A stretch of 64,000 nucleotides of DNA from Rheinheimera maricola (GTDB taxonomy: Bacteria; Pseudomonadota; Gammaproteobacteria; Enterobacterales; Alteromonadaceae). Below are positions 16,215 to 26,040 of this stretch, one piece after another (position 1 is the stretch's first letter; every line of letters starts with the position of its first letter). The notes under the pieces are model-generated. The model saw only the letters and a program-made list of their open reading frames with translations. It did not search any database and had not been told where the DNA came from. Made by a program: the position numbers and the translations under genes. The stretch lies in contig NZ_JAERPS020000002.1 of NCBI RefSeq assembly GCF_016918075.2, forward strand, positions 496,001 through 560,000, read 5' to 3'.

Positions 16215-18023
16215 ATGCAGCATCTGTTTGTGCTTGATGCCAGCGGCAGTACTAATTTACAGCAGCAATTGATGCAAAAGCTGATCAGCGCCATTGTCAG
16301 CGGTTATTTTGCCGCCGGCAGTAAAATGCCGTCGTCACGCAAACTTGCGGAACAACTGGGCATTGCCCGCAACACCGTGGTGCATGCTTACCAACAGCTT
16401 ATCGATGAAGGGTATTTACTCAGCCGTGAGCGTAGCGGCATTTATGTTAGCGAGCAGCTATTTGAGCAACCAGCAGTCAGCACCCAGAGCACCGCGGCCG
16501 ACACCAATCAGTATCCGTGGGACAAGCTGCTGACCGAGCAACGGCTGGAAAGCAGCCCACCACCCTACCCGCATAACTGGCAGCAATATCCGTATCCGTT
16601 TATTGATGGCCAGTTCGACCCTTCACTGTTTCCGGTAAACCAGTGGCGCGAGTGTTCTAAGCTCAGCTTGAATGTCGGCGAAATTAAAAGCTGGGCCAGC
16701 GACAGTGGCCAGCATGACGACCAGCTACTTACAGAAGAAATACGCACTAAGGTGCTGCCCCGGCGCGGTATTTTTGCCAACGCCGACGAAATTTTAATTA
16801 CCCTGGGCTCACAGCAGGGCCTGTATTTGCTCAGCAAATTGCTGCTGAATAACCAAACCTTACTGGCAATGGAAGAGCCAGGTTACCAGGGCATGCGCCA
16901 GTTAGCCCAGCTGGCTTATTCGCCACTACACTATGTTGAAGTAGACGAGGACGGCATCGCGGTAGACAACATTCCGCCGCAGGCAGATGTGGTGTATGTA
17001 ACGCCCAGCCACCAAATGCCCACCGCCGTCACCATGTCGCTGCAAAAACGTGCCGAGCTGATTGAGCGCGCCGAACGCGATAATTTTCTGATTATTGAAG
17101 ATGACTATGAGTGCGAAAGCAATTTTATCAGCCAGCCGCACCCGGCGGTAAAAAGCCTGGATCGCAGCGGCCGCGTGCTGTATGTCTCTAGTTTTTCCAA
17201 GGTGTTAGCGCCCGGGCTACGGCTCGGTTTTATGGTGGCACCGGCGCCACTGATCCGCAAAGCGCGCCAGCTGCGCAGCTTAATCTCGCGCCACCCACCG
17301 GCGAATAATCAGCGCATTATGGGGCTGTTTTTATCGCTGGGTTATTATGATCAAACCATGCGCCGGCTAAATCAGGAACTGGCGCAGCGCTGGCAGCAAA
17401 TGCGGGAAGCGCTAAATCACTACTTGTCTACCGCTATTGTTACCAGCCGCACCGTTGGCGGCAGCACCTGCTGGATCCAGGGCCCCGACAGCCTGAATAG
17501 CCAGCGCTTTGCCGCAGAAGCAGCCAAAATAGGTATTCTTATTGAGCCGGTCAGCCGCTTTTACGGTGGCAAAACCAAGCCGCAGCATTATTTTCGTCTG
17601 GGCGTAAGCAGCATTCCGACGCCGAAAATCCGCGAAGGTATTGGCCAACTGGCGCAACTGATGCACCAATGGCAGCAGCATAGCGACGAGCCGCAGCAGC
17701 AAACTGACTACGGCCAACGCCTGCGCGGCGATGCGCTACGCCAGTTTGCCAGCCAGTGCGAGTTTATCGGCCGCACCGTATTTGGCGACCCGTATCGCAT
17801 TAAACTGGCCGCAGACGGCAGTATGCAAGGCTTCGAAGGCTACCACGATGAAAAGCAGGATACCGGCAAATGGTGGCTGGACGGCGACACCTGGTACCGC
17901 CAGTGGCAACATTGGTCCTACGCCGAGGTGCTGGGTTTTGAGCTGTATATCGCACAAAACCGGATTAACTGGCTACGTAACGGCCAGTTAGTCGACTCAG
18001 CCTTTTTTGTGTTACATCAGTAA
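16215..18023 (+). CDS. MocR/GabR-family PLP-dependent regulator with a C-terminal extension
   Basis: A 602-aa regulator. An N-terminal GntR-type winged helix occupies about residues 12-80 (KMPSSRKLAEQLGIARNTVV). It is followed by an aminotransferase-like domain (about 110-485) with the Asp-containing FLIIEDDYECES, and YVSSFSKVLAPGLRLGF with the PLP lysine. Typical MocR proteins end here near 470-500 aa. This one has about 115 further residues rich in Trp and Tyr (GKWWLDGDTWYRQWQHWSY, LVDSAFFVLHQ) that I do not recognise. MocR proteins such as GabR and PdxR bind direct repeats. The repeats before the hydrolase, MFS and amidase genes fit this protein as their regulator. Confidence 0.9.
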   Translation: MQHLFVLDASGSTNLQQQLMQKLISAIVSGYFAAGSKMPSSRKLAEQLGIARNTVVHAYQQLIDEGYLLSRERSGIYVSEQLFEQPAVSTQSTAADTNQYPWDKLLTEQRLESSPPPYPHNWQQYPYPFIDGQFDPSLFPVNQWRECSKLSLNVGEIKSWASDSGQHDDQLLTEEIRTKVLPRRGIFANADEILITLGSQQGLYLLSKLLLNNQTLLAMEEPGYQGMRQLAQLAYSPLHYVEVDEDGIAVDNIPPQADVVYVTPSHQMPTAVTMSLQKRAELIERAERDNFLIIEDDYECESNFISQPHPAVKSLDRSGRVLYVSSFSKVLAPGLRLGFMVAPAPLIRKARQLRSLISRHPPANNQRIMGLFLSLGYYDQTMRRLNQELAQRWQQMREALNHYLSTAIVTSRTVGGSTCWIQGPDSLNSQRFAAEAAKIGILIEPVSRFYGGKTKPQHYFRLGVSSIPTPKIREGIGQLAQLMHQWQQHSDEPQQQTDYGQRLRGDALRQFASQCEFIGRTVFGDPYRIKLAADGSMQGFEGYHDEKQDTGKWWLDGDTWYRQWQHWSYAEVLGFELYIAQNRINWLRNGQLVDSAFFVLHQ

Positions 18024-18053
18024 CTGGCTCCTGTATTCACCGCAAACTGGTTC
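18023..18053 (+). promoter_or_regulatory. Putative MocR boxes upstream of the amidase gene
   Basis: AACTGGCTCCTG at 18023 and AAACTGGTTCTA at 18045 are direct repeats with TGG at 18025 and 18048, again exactly 23 bp apart. They begin right after the MocR stop codon and precede the amidase start by about 95 bp. Confidence 0.65.
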
Positions 18054-18147
18054 TACCCAGAAGCTGCCAGCATGCTTAAGCTGTTAACAGAATAGCCACA
18101 AGCAGCGCGCTGGCATTTAGCGTGCTGCCTGCACCGGAGTTAACCCT

Positions 18148-19017
18148 ATGACCACCTTTAATATTGCCGGCTTGCAACTGGCCCTTAGCGCCAATCAGGA
18201 CAATTTTGCCGTCATCCGCCAGCAGGTACTGGCTGCCAAGCGTCGCTTTAGCGCGCTGGACATGGTACTGCTGCCCGAACTGTGCACCTTTGGTCCGGCG
18301 CCGCGCTTTGCCGAAACCTTACCCGGCGCCACCGAGCAAAAATACTGCGACCTGGCCGTAGAGGCCGGCATCTGGCTATGCAATGGCTCGTTGTTTGAAC
18401 GCGACGGCGACCACATTTACAACACCAGCTCGGTTATTGCACCAGATGGCAAAGTACATTGCCGCTACCGAAAAGTGTATCCGTTTTTGCCCTATGAAGA
18501 AGGTGTTAGTGCCGGCACAGAATTCAGCGTATTCGACATACCGGGCGTTGGCCGTTTTGGCTTGTCAATTTGCTACGATATGTGGTTTCCCGAGAGCATT
18601 CGCGCCCTGGTGTGGCAAGGTGCCGAAGTGATCTTACACCCTACCTTAACAAACACTGTCGATCGCAATATCGAACTGTCAATGGCGCGCGCCAATGCCT
18701 GTATGAACCAGTGTTATCTGGTCGACATTAATTCTGCCGCCACACTGGGCGTGGGCCAGTCTATTGTTGCTGGCCCGGGCGGCGAGGTGGTGCATCAGGC
18801 CGGCGCTGAGCAGGAAATTATAGTACTGCAGCTGGATCTGGCCTATTTACGCCGGGTGCGCGAGCAAGGCTGGCAGCTGCTGGGCCAACCACTGAAAAGC
18901 TTTCGCGACACCAAGGTGGTGTTTCCACAATATCAGCAGCAGCGCTCAAGCTATCTGGACCAATTGGGCCCACTGCAAAAACCGGCGGGTAAAAACTGGA
19001 CCAATGAAAGCTTTTAA
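18148..19017 (+). CDS. Carbon-nitrogen hydrolase (nitrilase superfamily amidase)
   Basis: A 289-aa cytoplasmic enzyme with the complete Glu-Lys-Cys triad of the superfamily: E44 in LLPELCTFG, K109 in YRKVYPFLP, and C142 in LSICYDMWFPE. It should hydrolyse a C-N bond, most likely an aliphatic amide or carbamoyl group, releasing ammonia and an acid. The length is normal for aliphatic amidases and omega-amidase-like members. It is preceded by two MocR boxes and followed after 74 bp by a TonB receptor gene, probably in one transcript. The exact substrate cannot be assigned. Confidence 0.88.
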   Translation: MTTFNIAGLQLALSANQDNFAVIRQQVLAAKRRFSALDMVLLPELCTFGPAPRFAETLPGATEQKYCDLAVEAGIWLCNGSLFERDGDHIYNTSSVIAPDGKVHCRYRKVYPFLPYEEGVSAGTEFSVFDIPGVGRFGLSICYDMWFPESIRALVWQGAEVILHPTLTNTVDRNIELSMARANACMNQCYLVDINSAATLGVGQSIVAGPGGEVVHQAGAEQEIIVLQLDLAYLRRVREQGWQLLGQPLKSFRDTKVVFPQYQQQRSSYLDQLGPLQKPAGKNWTNESF

Positions 19018-19091
19018 ACTGGTGCTTACCAGCTTATCAAGTCTTACCTATTCTGAACAAAAGTATAATAAATCAGCAAGGGAACAGAAAA

Positions 19092-21515
19092 ATGACAGTC
19101 AGATCAACATCTAATGTTTTTAGCAAAGCCCCGCTGGCTCTGGCAGTCAGCTCAGCCCTGTTGTTCAGTTATGCCGGTCAGGCGCAGCAAGCAGACGCCG
19201 AATCGGCTAAAACGGAAGCCAGCGTTGAGCGCATAACCGTCACCGCCAGCCGCCGGCCTCAGACTGTGGAAGAAACGCCGTACAATATTTCCGTCATATC
19301 CGGCAGTCAGCTGGAAGAAAAGCATATTATTGACGCCGTTGATATGATGCGCGAAATGTCGGGTATCACCGTAGTCGATCGCGGTTATCGCAATTCTGGT
19401 GTGATCAACAATATTATTATCCGCGGCATGAACATCGACTCGGCCGGCAACGGCGACTTTGCTTTAAATGCCGCACCAACGGTATCAACCTACCTGAACG
19501 ACACCCCGCTGTTTGCCAACTTTGTCTTAAAAGACATCGATGCGGTAGAGGTACTGCGCGGCCCGCAAGGCACACTGTATGGCTCAAGCTCACTGGCCGG
19601 CACGGTACGTTACAAAATGAACCGGCCGGATTTACGCGGCTTTAGCGGCAAAGTGTCCGGCGTATTAAGCCAAAGCGAAGGCTCTGAAGGCGTTAATACA
19701 AACCTCGACCTGCTGCTGAATATGCCACTGAGCGAGACAGTGGCTGTACGCGGCTATTTGGGCCGGATAGATAACGACGGCATCGTAGATTACGCCAATG
19801 TGTATCAGCTTAACGCCGCCGGTACACCGGTAGCCCAGGGCAACGATGTTGCCAACGGCGGCCCGGTATTTACCGCGGTAGAAGATGCCGACACTGTTGA
19901 AATTGACTATGGCCGGCTGGCGCTGCTATGGCAGCCATCTGACAACTTTAATGCCTTACTGTCTTATCAGTTTCAGCAAGACAACATTGGCGCCAGGCGC
20001 CAGGTTACCCGCGGTACCAACTGGGTAACAGGCACAGAGCAGCGCTACAACGACTACGAAAACGGCGCGGTGCAGTTAGAACCCAGCGAGCGCGATGTTG
20101 ATGCTTGGGCACTGGAAATGGAGTGGGATCTGGGTTTTGCTACCGCCACCTCCAGCACCTCAGGCTACGATCACTCGGGTAACTCAGTAAGTGATAACAG
20201 CGGCTTTTATGCGCAAAACGGCTGGTTTTCATCCTATTACGGTGGCTCACCACGGCCAATGGCAACCGCCAGCCGGTTTTATCAGGATAAAGGCCTGAGC
20301 CAGGAGCTACGGCTGGTGTCCAACGGCACACAAAAGCTGGACTGGATAGTCGGGCTGTTTTATCTGGATCAGGACACCGGCTCCGGCCAGGACAGCCTGA
20401 TGCCAGGCTTTACTGACTGGGCACAGGCCAGTGGCTTTGCCGATACCTTAGCCAGTTGGGGCGGCGTATTAGGCGAGCAAGACTTTTACTACCGCGACCA
20501 GCGCAGCATCAAAGACACCTCGTTGTTTGGCGAATTGACTTATCACCTTAGCGACACGCTGCGCACTACGCTGGGCCTGCGTCATTTTCGCAATGACATT
20601 AATAACGATACCGTGATCGAGCTGCCACTGTATCCCGGCGCGTCAGATGTTAGCTCTAAGGTAAAAGACAACGGCAATTTATTTAAGTTAAACGTCGCCT
20701 ATGACTGGTCAGCCAATACCATGTTGTATGCCACCCTTTCCGAGGGCTATCGTCGTGGCGGTACCAGTGCGGTCCCGATAAGCGGTGGCTTTGCTGAAAA
20801 CCCGGCTTATCTGAATTATGCCTCTGATAGCGTGCTGAATATGGAGCTGGGCATTAAGGGCAATACTGGCCGGCACTTTTACTCGGTGTCCTTGTTTAGT
20901 GCCAAATGGGATGACCCGCAGTTAAATATTCCTACGCCTAACTGGGGCTTTTATGCCGCTGTTAACGGCGACTCGGCACGCTCACAGGGGCTGGAGCTTG
21001 AGCTGCGTGGCTACCTGAGCGAGGCATTGCAATATAACTTTGGCTACACCTTTGTCGACGCCAAGCTGACCGCCGATTTAATTGCGCCGGCCGGCAGTGC
21101 CGCCAACCCACGTACCTATGTGTATGCTAAAGATGGCGAGCAACTGCCCAGCATGGCCGAACATACACTCAGTGCCGGTTTAAGCCATAGCTATGACTTG
21201 GGCAGCGGCTATTATCTGGTGAGCTCTGCCAGTGCATACTATCAATCTGAGTCCCGCAATGCGCTGGGCAGCAACCCCAACTTTGCCATCGATTTAGACA
21301 GCTTTTGGCTGGCGAATATCGGCACTAGCCTGTATGCCGAAAACTGGACGCTATCGCTGTTTGTGCGCAATCTGTTTAACGAAGATGGCGTTACCGGCAC
21401 CTTGTCGGAAGGCTATATGGGCACCGCACCGGAGCAAAACTTTTATGGTAATGCATCAAAAGACTATATCAGCCAGCCTCGTACGGTTGGCCTGAGTGTT
21501 AGTTATCAGTTCTGA
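19092..21515 (+). CDS. TonB-dependent outer-membrane receptor in the MocR/amidase cluster
   Basis: An 807-aa receptor with a signal peptide ending near GQAQQ (about residue 33), the TonB-box-like strand VERITVTASRRPQTVEE, and a plug with MREMSGITVVDRGYRNSG and VEVLRGPQGTLYGSSSLAGT. A 22-strand-type barrel follows, ending VGLSVSYQF with the canonical terminal Phe. AAGGGA lies 8 bp before the start. It follows the amidase gene and precedes a TPR-sulfotransferase gene, a pairing often seen in Alteromonadales and Xanthomonadales. The likely role is uptake of the cluster's substrate. Confidence 0.9.
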   Translation: MTVRSTSNVFSKAPLALAVSSALLFSYAGQAQQADAESAKTEASVERITVTASRRPQTVEETPYNISVISGSQLEEKHIIDAVDMMREMSGITVVDRGYRNSGVINNIIIRGMNIDSAGNGDFALNAAPTVSTYLNDTPLFANFVLKDIDAVEVLRGPQGTLYGSSSLAGTVRYKMNRPDLRGFSGKVSGVLSQSEGSEGVNTNLDLLLNMPLSETVAVRGYLGRIDNDGIVDYANVYQLNAAGTPVAQGNDVANGGPVFTAVEDADTVEIDYGRLALLWQPSDNFNALLSYQFQQDNIGARRQVTRGTNWVTGTEQRYNDYENGAVQLEPSERDVDAWALEMEWDLGFATATSSTSGYDHSGNSVSDNSGFYAQNGWFSSYYGGSPRPMATASRFYQDKGLSQELRLVSNGTQKLDWIVGLFYLDQDTGSGQDSLMPGFTDWAQASGFADTLASWGGVLGEQDFYYRDQRSIKDTSLFGELTYHLSDTLRTTLGLRHFRNDINNDTVIELPLYPGASDVSSKVKDNGNLFKLNVAYDWSANTMLYATLSEGYRRGGTSAVPISGGFAENPAYLNYASDSVLNMELGIKGNTGRHFYSVSLFSAKWDDPQLNIPTPNWGFYAAVNGDSARSQGLELELRGYLSEALQYNFGYTFVDAKLTADLIAPAGSAANPRTYVYAKDGEQLPSMAEHTLSAGLSHSYDLGSGYYLVSSASAYYQSESRNALGSNPNFAIDLDSFWLANIGTSLYAENWTLSLFVRNLFNEDGVTGTLSEGYMGTAPEQNFYGNASKDYISQPRTVGLSVSYQF

Positions 21516-21600
21516 GGCAGCTACAACACCTGGCCGGGGTTGTGTCAGCGACACGCTCCGGCTAAGGTATATTTTTATCCTTAATAACAGTTAAGCAGTG

Positions 21601-23169
21601 ATGACTGACGCGGCCCAGCTACTGAATAGTTTTTATCATGCCGTTGCGCAAAAAAATCCGGCGGCAGCCAGCAGCAGCGTGCAACAGCTGCTAACCGGCT
21701 TTCCACAACTGGCTGACAGCTGGCTGGCGGCAAGTGTACTGGCCGAAAACAGCGCCCAGCCCGCTAAAGCCCTGCAGGCTATTGAGCGGGCATTAACCAT
21801 AAGCCCGGCATCAGCCGCACTGCAACTGCGCAGGTTACATTTTTTGCAGCGCTGCGGCCAAACTGCTGCCGCGCTAACCCTGGCACAAAGCCTGTGTCAG
21901 GCGCCGCTCTCAGATGCTGATTTTCTCAGTGAACTGGCGTTGCAATGCAGCCAGTTGCAGCAGTTTGAGCAGGCCGCCACGCTTTATCAACAGGCACTGG
22001 CGCTGCAGCCAGATAACGCCAGCCTGTATTACAACTACGCTACCATGCTGCGTTTTTGCGGCCAACTAGACCAGGCCGAGCAGATGCTGGATCAGGCCAT
22101 TGCCTTGCAGCCGCGTGATACCGATGCCTGGCATTTACGCAGTAATTTGCGTAAACAACGACCAGACAATCATCACTGCGAAGGTTTAATAGCGATGTTG
22201 CAACGCGACGATCTCAGCCCGAAGCAACAGGTGCAGCTGCACTATGCGCTGGCCAAAGAACTGGAAGATTTACAGCAGTATCCAAAGTCGTTTGCGCAGT
22301 TAAAAGCCGGTGCCAGCCTGCGCCGCCAGCATATTAATTACAATTTGCCAGATGATCTGGCCGTTATGCAGCTTATTCAGCAGCAGTTTAACGCAGATTT
22401 TTTCCGCCAAGCCAGGTCACAGGGCTATAGCAATAACGAAGCGGTGTTTATTGTTAGCATGCCACGCGCCGGCTCTACACTGGCCGAGCGCATGCTGGGC
22501 TGTGATGCTAAGGTGCAACTGGCCGGTGAGCTAAATAATTTTGCCAGCCAGCTAAGCCGTTTGGCGCAGCAAAGCGCCGGGCGTAAGCTGGATAAAGCCG
22601 CGCTGGTGCAACAGACCAGCCAGCTTGATTTTGCCGCTTTAGGCCGCGCTTATATCGACAGCACCCGGCCGCTTACCGGCGCTTATTCACACTTTGTCGA
22701 TAAGCTGCCGCTGAACTTTCTCTATGTTGGCTTAATTCACCTAGCTTTACCGCAGGCGAAAATCATTCATGTACAGCGTAACCCTATTGATCACTGCTAC
22801 GCCATTTACAAACATTTATTTGCCGATGCCTATCCGTTTTCGTATCAGTTAGACGAGCTGGCGCAATATTATCAGGCTTATCAGGCGCTGATGGCACATT
22901 GGCAACAGGTGCTGCCGGGGGTTATTCATAGCGTGCAGTATGAAGACTTAATCAGCCAGCCCGAGCTGCAAAGCAAAGCGCTGTTTGAGCATTGTGGGCT
23001 GAGCTGGACCGAGCGTTGCCTGCAGTTTCATCAGCACAACCGCCAGGCCAGTACCACCGGCAGCGCCAGCCAGATCCGCCAGCCGCTGTACAACAGCTCG
23101 GTGGCACGCTGGCGCTATTATCAAACCGAACTAGCACCGCTTACCCGCGCCTTCCCTGACGCGGTTTGA
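21601..23169 (+). CDS. Tetratricopeptide-repeat sulfotransferase family protein
   Basis: About 522 aa, starting at ATG 21601 or the adjacent GTG 21598. The N-terminal half (about residues 1-215) holds TPR-like helical repeats (e.g. FEQAATLYQQALALQPDNA). The C-terminal half is a sulfotransferase domain with the 5' PAPS loop FIVSMPRAGSTLAERML near residue 283 and the 3' phosphate-binding stretch KIIHVQRNPIDHCYAIY. It could transfer sulfate from PAPS, but the acceptor is unknown. These proteins are frequent neighbours of TonB receptors. It is 85 bp downstream of one here and convergent with gabT. Confidence 0.88.
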   Translation: MTDAAQLLNSFYHAVAQKNPAAASSSVQQLLTGFPQLADSWLAASVLAENSAQPAKALQAIERALTISPASAALQLRRLHFLQRCGQTAAALTLAQSLCQAPLSDADFLSELALQCSQLQQFEQAATLYQQALALQPDNASLYYNYATMLRFCGQLDQAEQMLDQAIALQPRDTDAWHLRSNLRKQRPDNHHCEGLIAMLQRDDLSPKQQVQLHYALAKELEDLQQYPKSFAQLKAGASLRRQHINYNLPDDLAVMQLIQQQFNADFFRQARSQGYSNNEAVFIVSMPRAGSTLAERMLGCDAKVQLAGELNNFASQLSRLAQQSAGRKLDKAALVQQTSQLDFAALGRAYIDSTRPLTGAYSHFVDKLPLNFLYVGLIHLALPQAKIIHVQRNPIDHCYAIYKHLFADAYPFSYQLDELAQYYQAYQALMAHWQQVLPGVIHSVQYEDLISQPELQSKALFEHCGLSWTERCLQFHQHNRQASTTGSASQIRQPLYNSSVARWRYYQTELAPLTRAFPDAV

Positions 23170-23193
23170 CAAGCGCTGAGCTGGCGTTAGCGT

Positions 23194-24468
23194 TTATTTA
23201 GATAACACCGAGCATAATAATACATCCAGCTTATCCAGCCCTTGTTGCAGCACGTCGGCTTCAATGGTTAGTGGTGGTAAAAACCGCAGCACATTGCCGT
23301 AAAAACCGCAGGACAATAAAATTAGGCCGTGTTTGCTGGCGTTAGCAATAATTTGCTGAGTTAAGGCCACATCCGGCTCGCCCTGCTGCATAAACTCTAC
23401 TGCGATCATTGCGCCGAGCTGGCGCACCTCGGCAATACGCGCCGGGAATGCCTGCTGCAACGCATTTAACCGCGCGGCAAAGGCCTCGCCAATGATATTG
23501 GCCTGAACGCACAGCTTGTCTTGTTCAATCACTTCCAGCACCGCTAAAGCCGCGGCGCAGGCTACCGGCGAGCCACCGTAAGTGCCGCCCAGCCCGCCCG
23601 GCAAGGGTGCATCCATTATCTCACTTTTACCCACTACCGCCGCCAGCGGTAAGCCACCGGCAATGCCTTTGGCCATCGTCATAAGGTCAGGCTCGACGCC
23701 GCTGTGTGCCATAGCAAACATTTTGCCGGTGCGGCCAAAGCCAGTTTGAATTTCATCGGCAATCAGTACTATGCCATGCTTGTCACACAGCTGGCGCAGC
23801 GCCTTTAGCAGCGCCGTGGGCGCCGGATAAAAACCACCCTCGCCCTGCACCGGCTCAATAATAATGGCCGCGACATCATCCGGCGCTATATCCACCTTAA
23901 ACAGGTTTTGCAGTGCCGCCAATGATTGCTCGGTGCTTACGCCATGCAGCGCCATCGGAAACGGCAAATGGTAAACATCGGCCGGAAAAGGCCCAAACAG
24001 GTTTTTGTACGGTGTCACTTTGCCGGTGAGTGCCATGGTCATATTGGTACGGCCATGAAAACCACCATTAAAGGCAATAATGCCACGCCGGCGGGTGTGG
24101 GCACGGGCAATTTTAATGCAGTTTTCTACCGCTTCGGCGCCGGTGCTGACAAAAATGGCTTTTTTGGCACTGCTGCCAGGCGCCAGCCGGGTGAGTTTTT
24201 CTGCCAGCTCTACCGCTTCAGCATAAGGGTTAATCATCAGGCAGCTGTGGCTAAAACGTGCCAGTTGGGCTTGTGCCGCCGCGACCACTTTCGGGTGGGC
24301 ATGGCCGGTATTGCACACCGCTATACCGGTACCAAAATCGATATAACGGTTGCCCTCGACGTCCCACAGCTCGGCATTTTTCGCCTGCTGCACATATACC
24401 GGATACAAGTTACCCTGGCCGCGCGCAATAACGGCCTGCTTACGCTGTTGTAGCTGCTGATTGGTCAT
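23194..24468 (-). CDS. gabT: 4-aminobutyrate (GABA) aminotransferase
   Basis: A class III aminotransferase, 424 aa, converting GABA and 2-oxoglutarate to succinate semialdehyde and glutamate. Signatures include the phosphate-contacting STGAEAVENCIKIARAHT near 108, FNGGFHGRT near 133, IADEIQTGFGRTGK near 236, and the PLP lysine K267 in MTMAKGIAGG, matching E. coli GabT. It lies 28 bp downstream of gabD on the same strand, so it is co-transcribed with it. A 5-aminovalerate activity is possible, as for many GabT proteins. Confidence 0.93.
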   Translation of the reverse strand: MTNQQLQQRKQAVIARGQGNLYPVYVQQAKNAELWDVEGNRYIDFGTGIAVCNTGHAHPKVVAAAQAQLARFSHSCLMINPYAEAVELAEKLTRLAPGSSAKKAIFVSTGAEAVENCIKIARAHTRRRGIIAFNGGFHGRTNMTMALTGKVTPYKNLFGPFPADVYHLPFPMALHGVSTEQSLAALQNLFKVDIAPDDVAAIIIEPVQGEGGFYPAPTALLKALRQLCDKHGIVLIADEIQTGFGRTGKMFAMAHSGVEPDLMTMAKGIAGGLPLAAVVGKSEIMDAPLPGGLGGTYGGSPVACAAALAVLEVIEQDKLCVQANIIGEAFAARLNALQQAFPARIAEVRQLGAMIAVEFMQQGEPDVALTQQIIANASKHGLILLSCGFYGNVLRFLPPLTIEADVLQQGLDKLDVLLCSVLSK

Positions 24469-24496
24469 AAAACTGCCTTTTTATAAAATTGCCTTG

Positions 24497-25948
24497 TTAA
24501 AGCCCACCTAAACACAGGTATTTAATATCGGTGTAGTCATCCAGGCCGTATTTAGAGCCTTCGCGGCCATAACCGGATTGCTTCACGCCGCCAAAGGGCG
24601 CCGCTGCATTGGAAATAATGCCTTCGTTAATACCGACCATGCCAAACTGCAGCGCCTGGGCCACGCGAAACACCCGGCCGATATCGCGGCTGTAAAAGTA
24701 TGCCGCCAGGCCATATTCGGTACTATTGGCAAGCTCAATCGCTTCTTGCTCAGTATCAAACGCCATTAGCGCTGCCACCGGGCCGAAGATTTCTTCTTTA
24801 CTAATCGCCATACCGGCGTTTACGTCGCTAATTAAGGTTGGCTGAAAAAACTGTCTGCCGGCGCCATGCATGCTGCCACCCAGCAACAATTTTGCGCCGC
24901 CGTCCAGCGCGCTCTGTTGCAGCTGCGTTACCTTTGCCACGGCTTTGTCGTCGATTAAAGGCCCAATTTGGCTGCCATCGGTTAAGCCATCCGCTACCTT
25001 TAATTGTGTCATCGCTATCGCCAGTTTATCGGCAAAGGCCTGATACACGCTGTGCTGCACTAAAATGCGGTTGGCACAAACACAGGTTTGGCCGGCGTTG
25101 CGAAACTTAGCCGCCATCAGGCCCTGTACCGCCGCATCTAAGTCGGCATCGTCAAACACGATAAAGGGTGCGTTGCCGCCCAGCTCCATCGACACCCGTT
25201 TTACGCCGTCAGCACATTGCTTTAACAGTTGCTTACCCACGGCAGTAGAGCCGGTAAAGCTGAATTTGGCTACCTTGGCATGCCGGGTTAATACCTCGCC
25301 AATACCTTTAGCGTCAGTGCCGGCCACCACATTAAACACCCCGCCCGGAATGCCGGCCTGGTGGGCTAATTCAGCCAGTGCCAGCGCCGACAATGGCGTT
25401 TGCTGCGCCGGTTTGACCACAAAGGTACAGCCGGCTGCCAGCGCTGCCGCTGCTTTACGCGCTATCATCGCATTGGGGAAATTCCACGGTGTTATCGCGG
25501 CCACTACACCAACCGGCTGGCGCTGCACAATAATGCGTTTATCGTTGGAGGGCGCCGGTATGGTATCGCCATACAGCCGCTTGGCCTCTTCGGCAAACCA
25601 CTGTATGTAGGCTGCGCCGTAAGCAATTTCGCCTTTGGCTTCGCTAAGTGGCTTACCTTGCTCCAGGGTTAACAAACGGGCTAAATCGTGCTGATGCTGC
25701 ATAATCAGCTGATACCAGGCTTGCAGTAACTGCGCCCGCTCTGCTGCCGGTTTAGCCGCCCAACCGGCAAAGGCATTAGCTGCCGCCAGTACCGCTTGCT
25801 CAGCATCGGCGGCGCTGGCATCACTCACTTTTGCCAACTCGTGCTGGTTGGCAGGGTTTTGCACGGCAAACTGCTCAGTTGCCTGATACCAGCTACCGTT
25901 GATATAAGAGCCGGTTTTAATTAATTCGCTCGCAGAAATCTGTTGCAT
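24497..25948 (-). CDS. gabD: Succinate-semialdehyde dehydrogenase (NADP-type)
   Basis: Oxidises succinate semialdehyde to succinate. Its 483 aa match E. coli GabD (482). Cofactor and active-site residues are visible: TPWNFPNAM near 153, [11 protein letters not shown] near 231, the general base E255 in [10 protein letters not shown], and the nucleophile C289 in [13 protein letters not shown]. It is the first gene of gabD-gabT and divergent from a LysR-type regulator 92 bp away, which is its probable regulator. Succinate feeds the TCA cycle. Confidence 0.94.
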   Translation of the reverse strand: MQQISASELIKTGSYINGSWYQATEQFAVQNPANQHELAKVSDASAADAEQAVLAAANAFAGWAAKPAAERAQLLQAWYQLIMQHQHDLARLLTLEQGKPLSEAKGEIAYGAAYIQWFAEEAKRLYGDTIPAPSNDKRIIVQRQPVGVVAAITPWNFPNAMIARKAAAALAAGCTFVVKPAQQTPLSALALAELAHQAGIPGGVFNVVAGTDAKGIGEVLTRHAKVAKFSFTGSTAVGKQLLKQCADGVKRVSMELGGNAPFIVFDDADLDAAVQGLMAAKFRNAGQTCVCANRILVQHSVYQAFADKLAIAMTQLKVADGLTDGSQIGPLIDDKAVAKVTQLQQSALDGGAKLLLGGSMHGAGRQFFQPTLISDVNAGMAISKEEIFGPVAALMAFDTEQEAIELANSTEYGLAAYFYSRDIGRVFRVAQALQFGMVGINEGIISNAAAPFGGVKQSGYGREGSKYGLDDYTDIKYLCLGGL

Positions 25949-26040
25949 AACATACTCCGTTTAAGTGGCACTATTGCATCATGTTAGCAGACAAGGTTAA
26001 ATACCAAACATTCAACACTTAGTTTGAAAATTATCAACCT

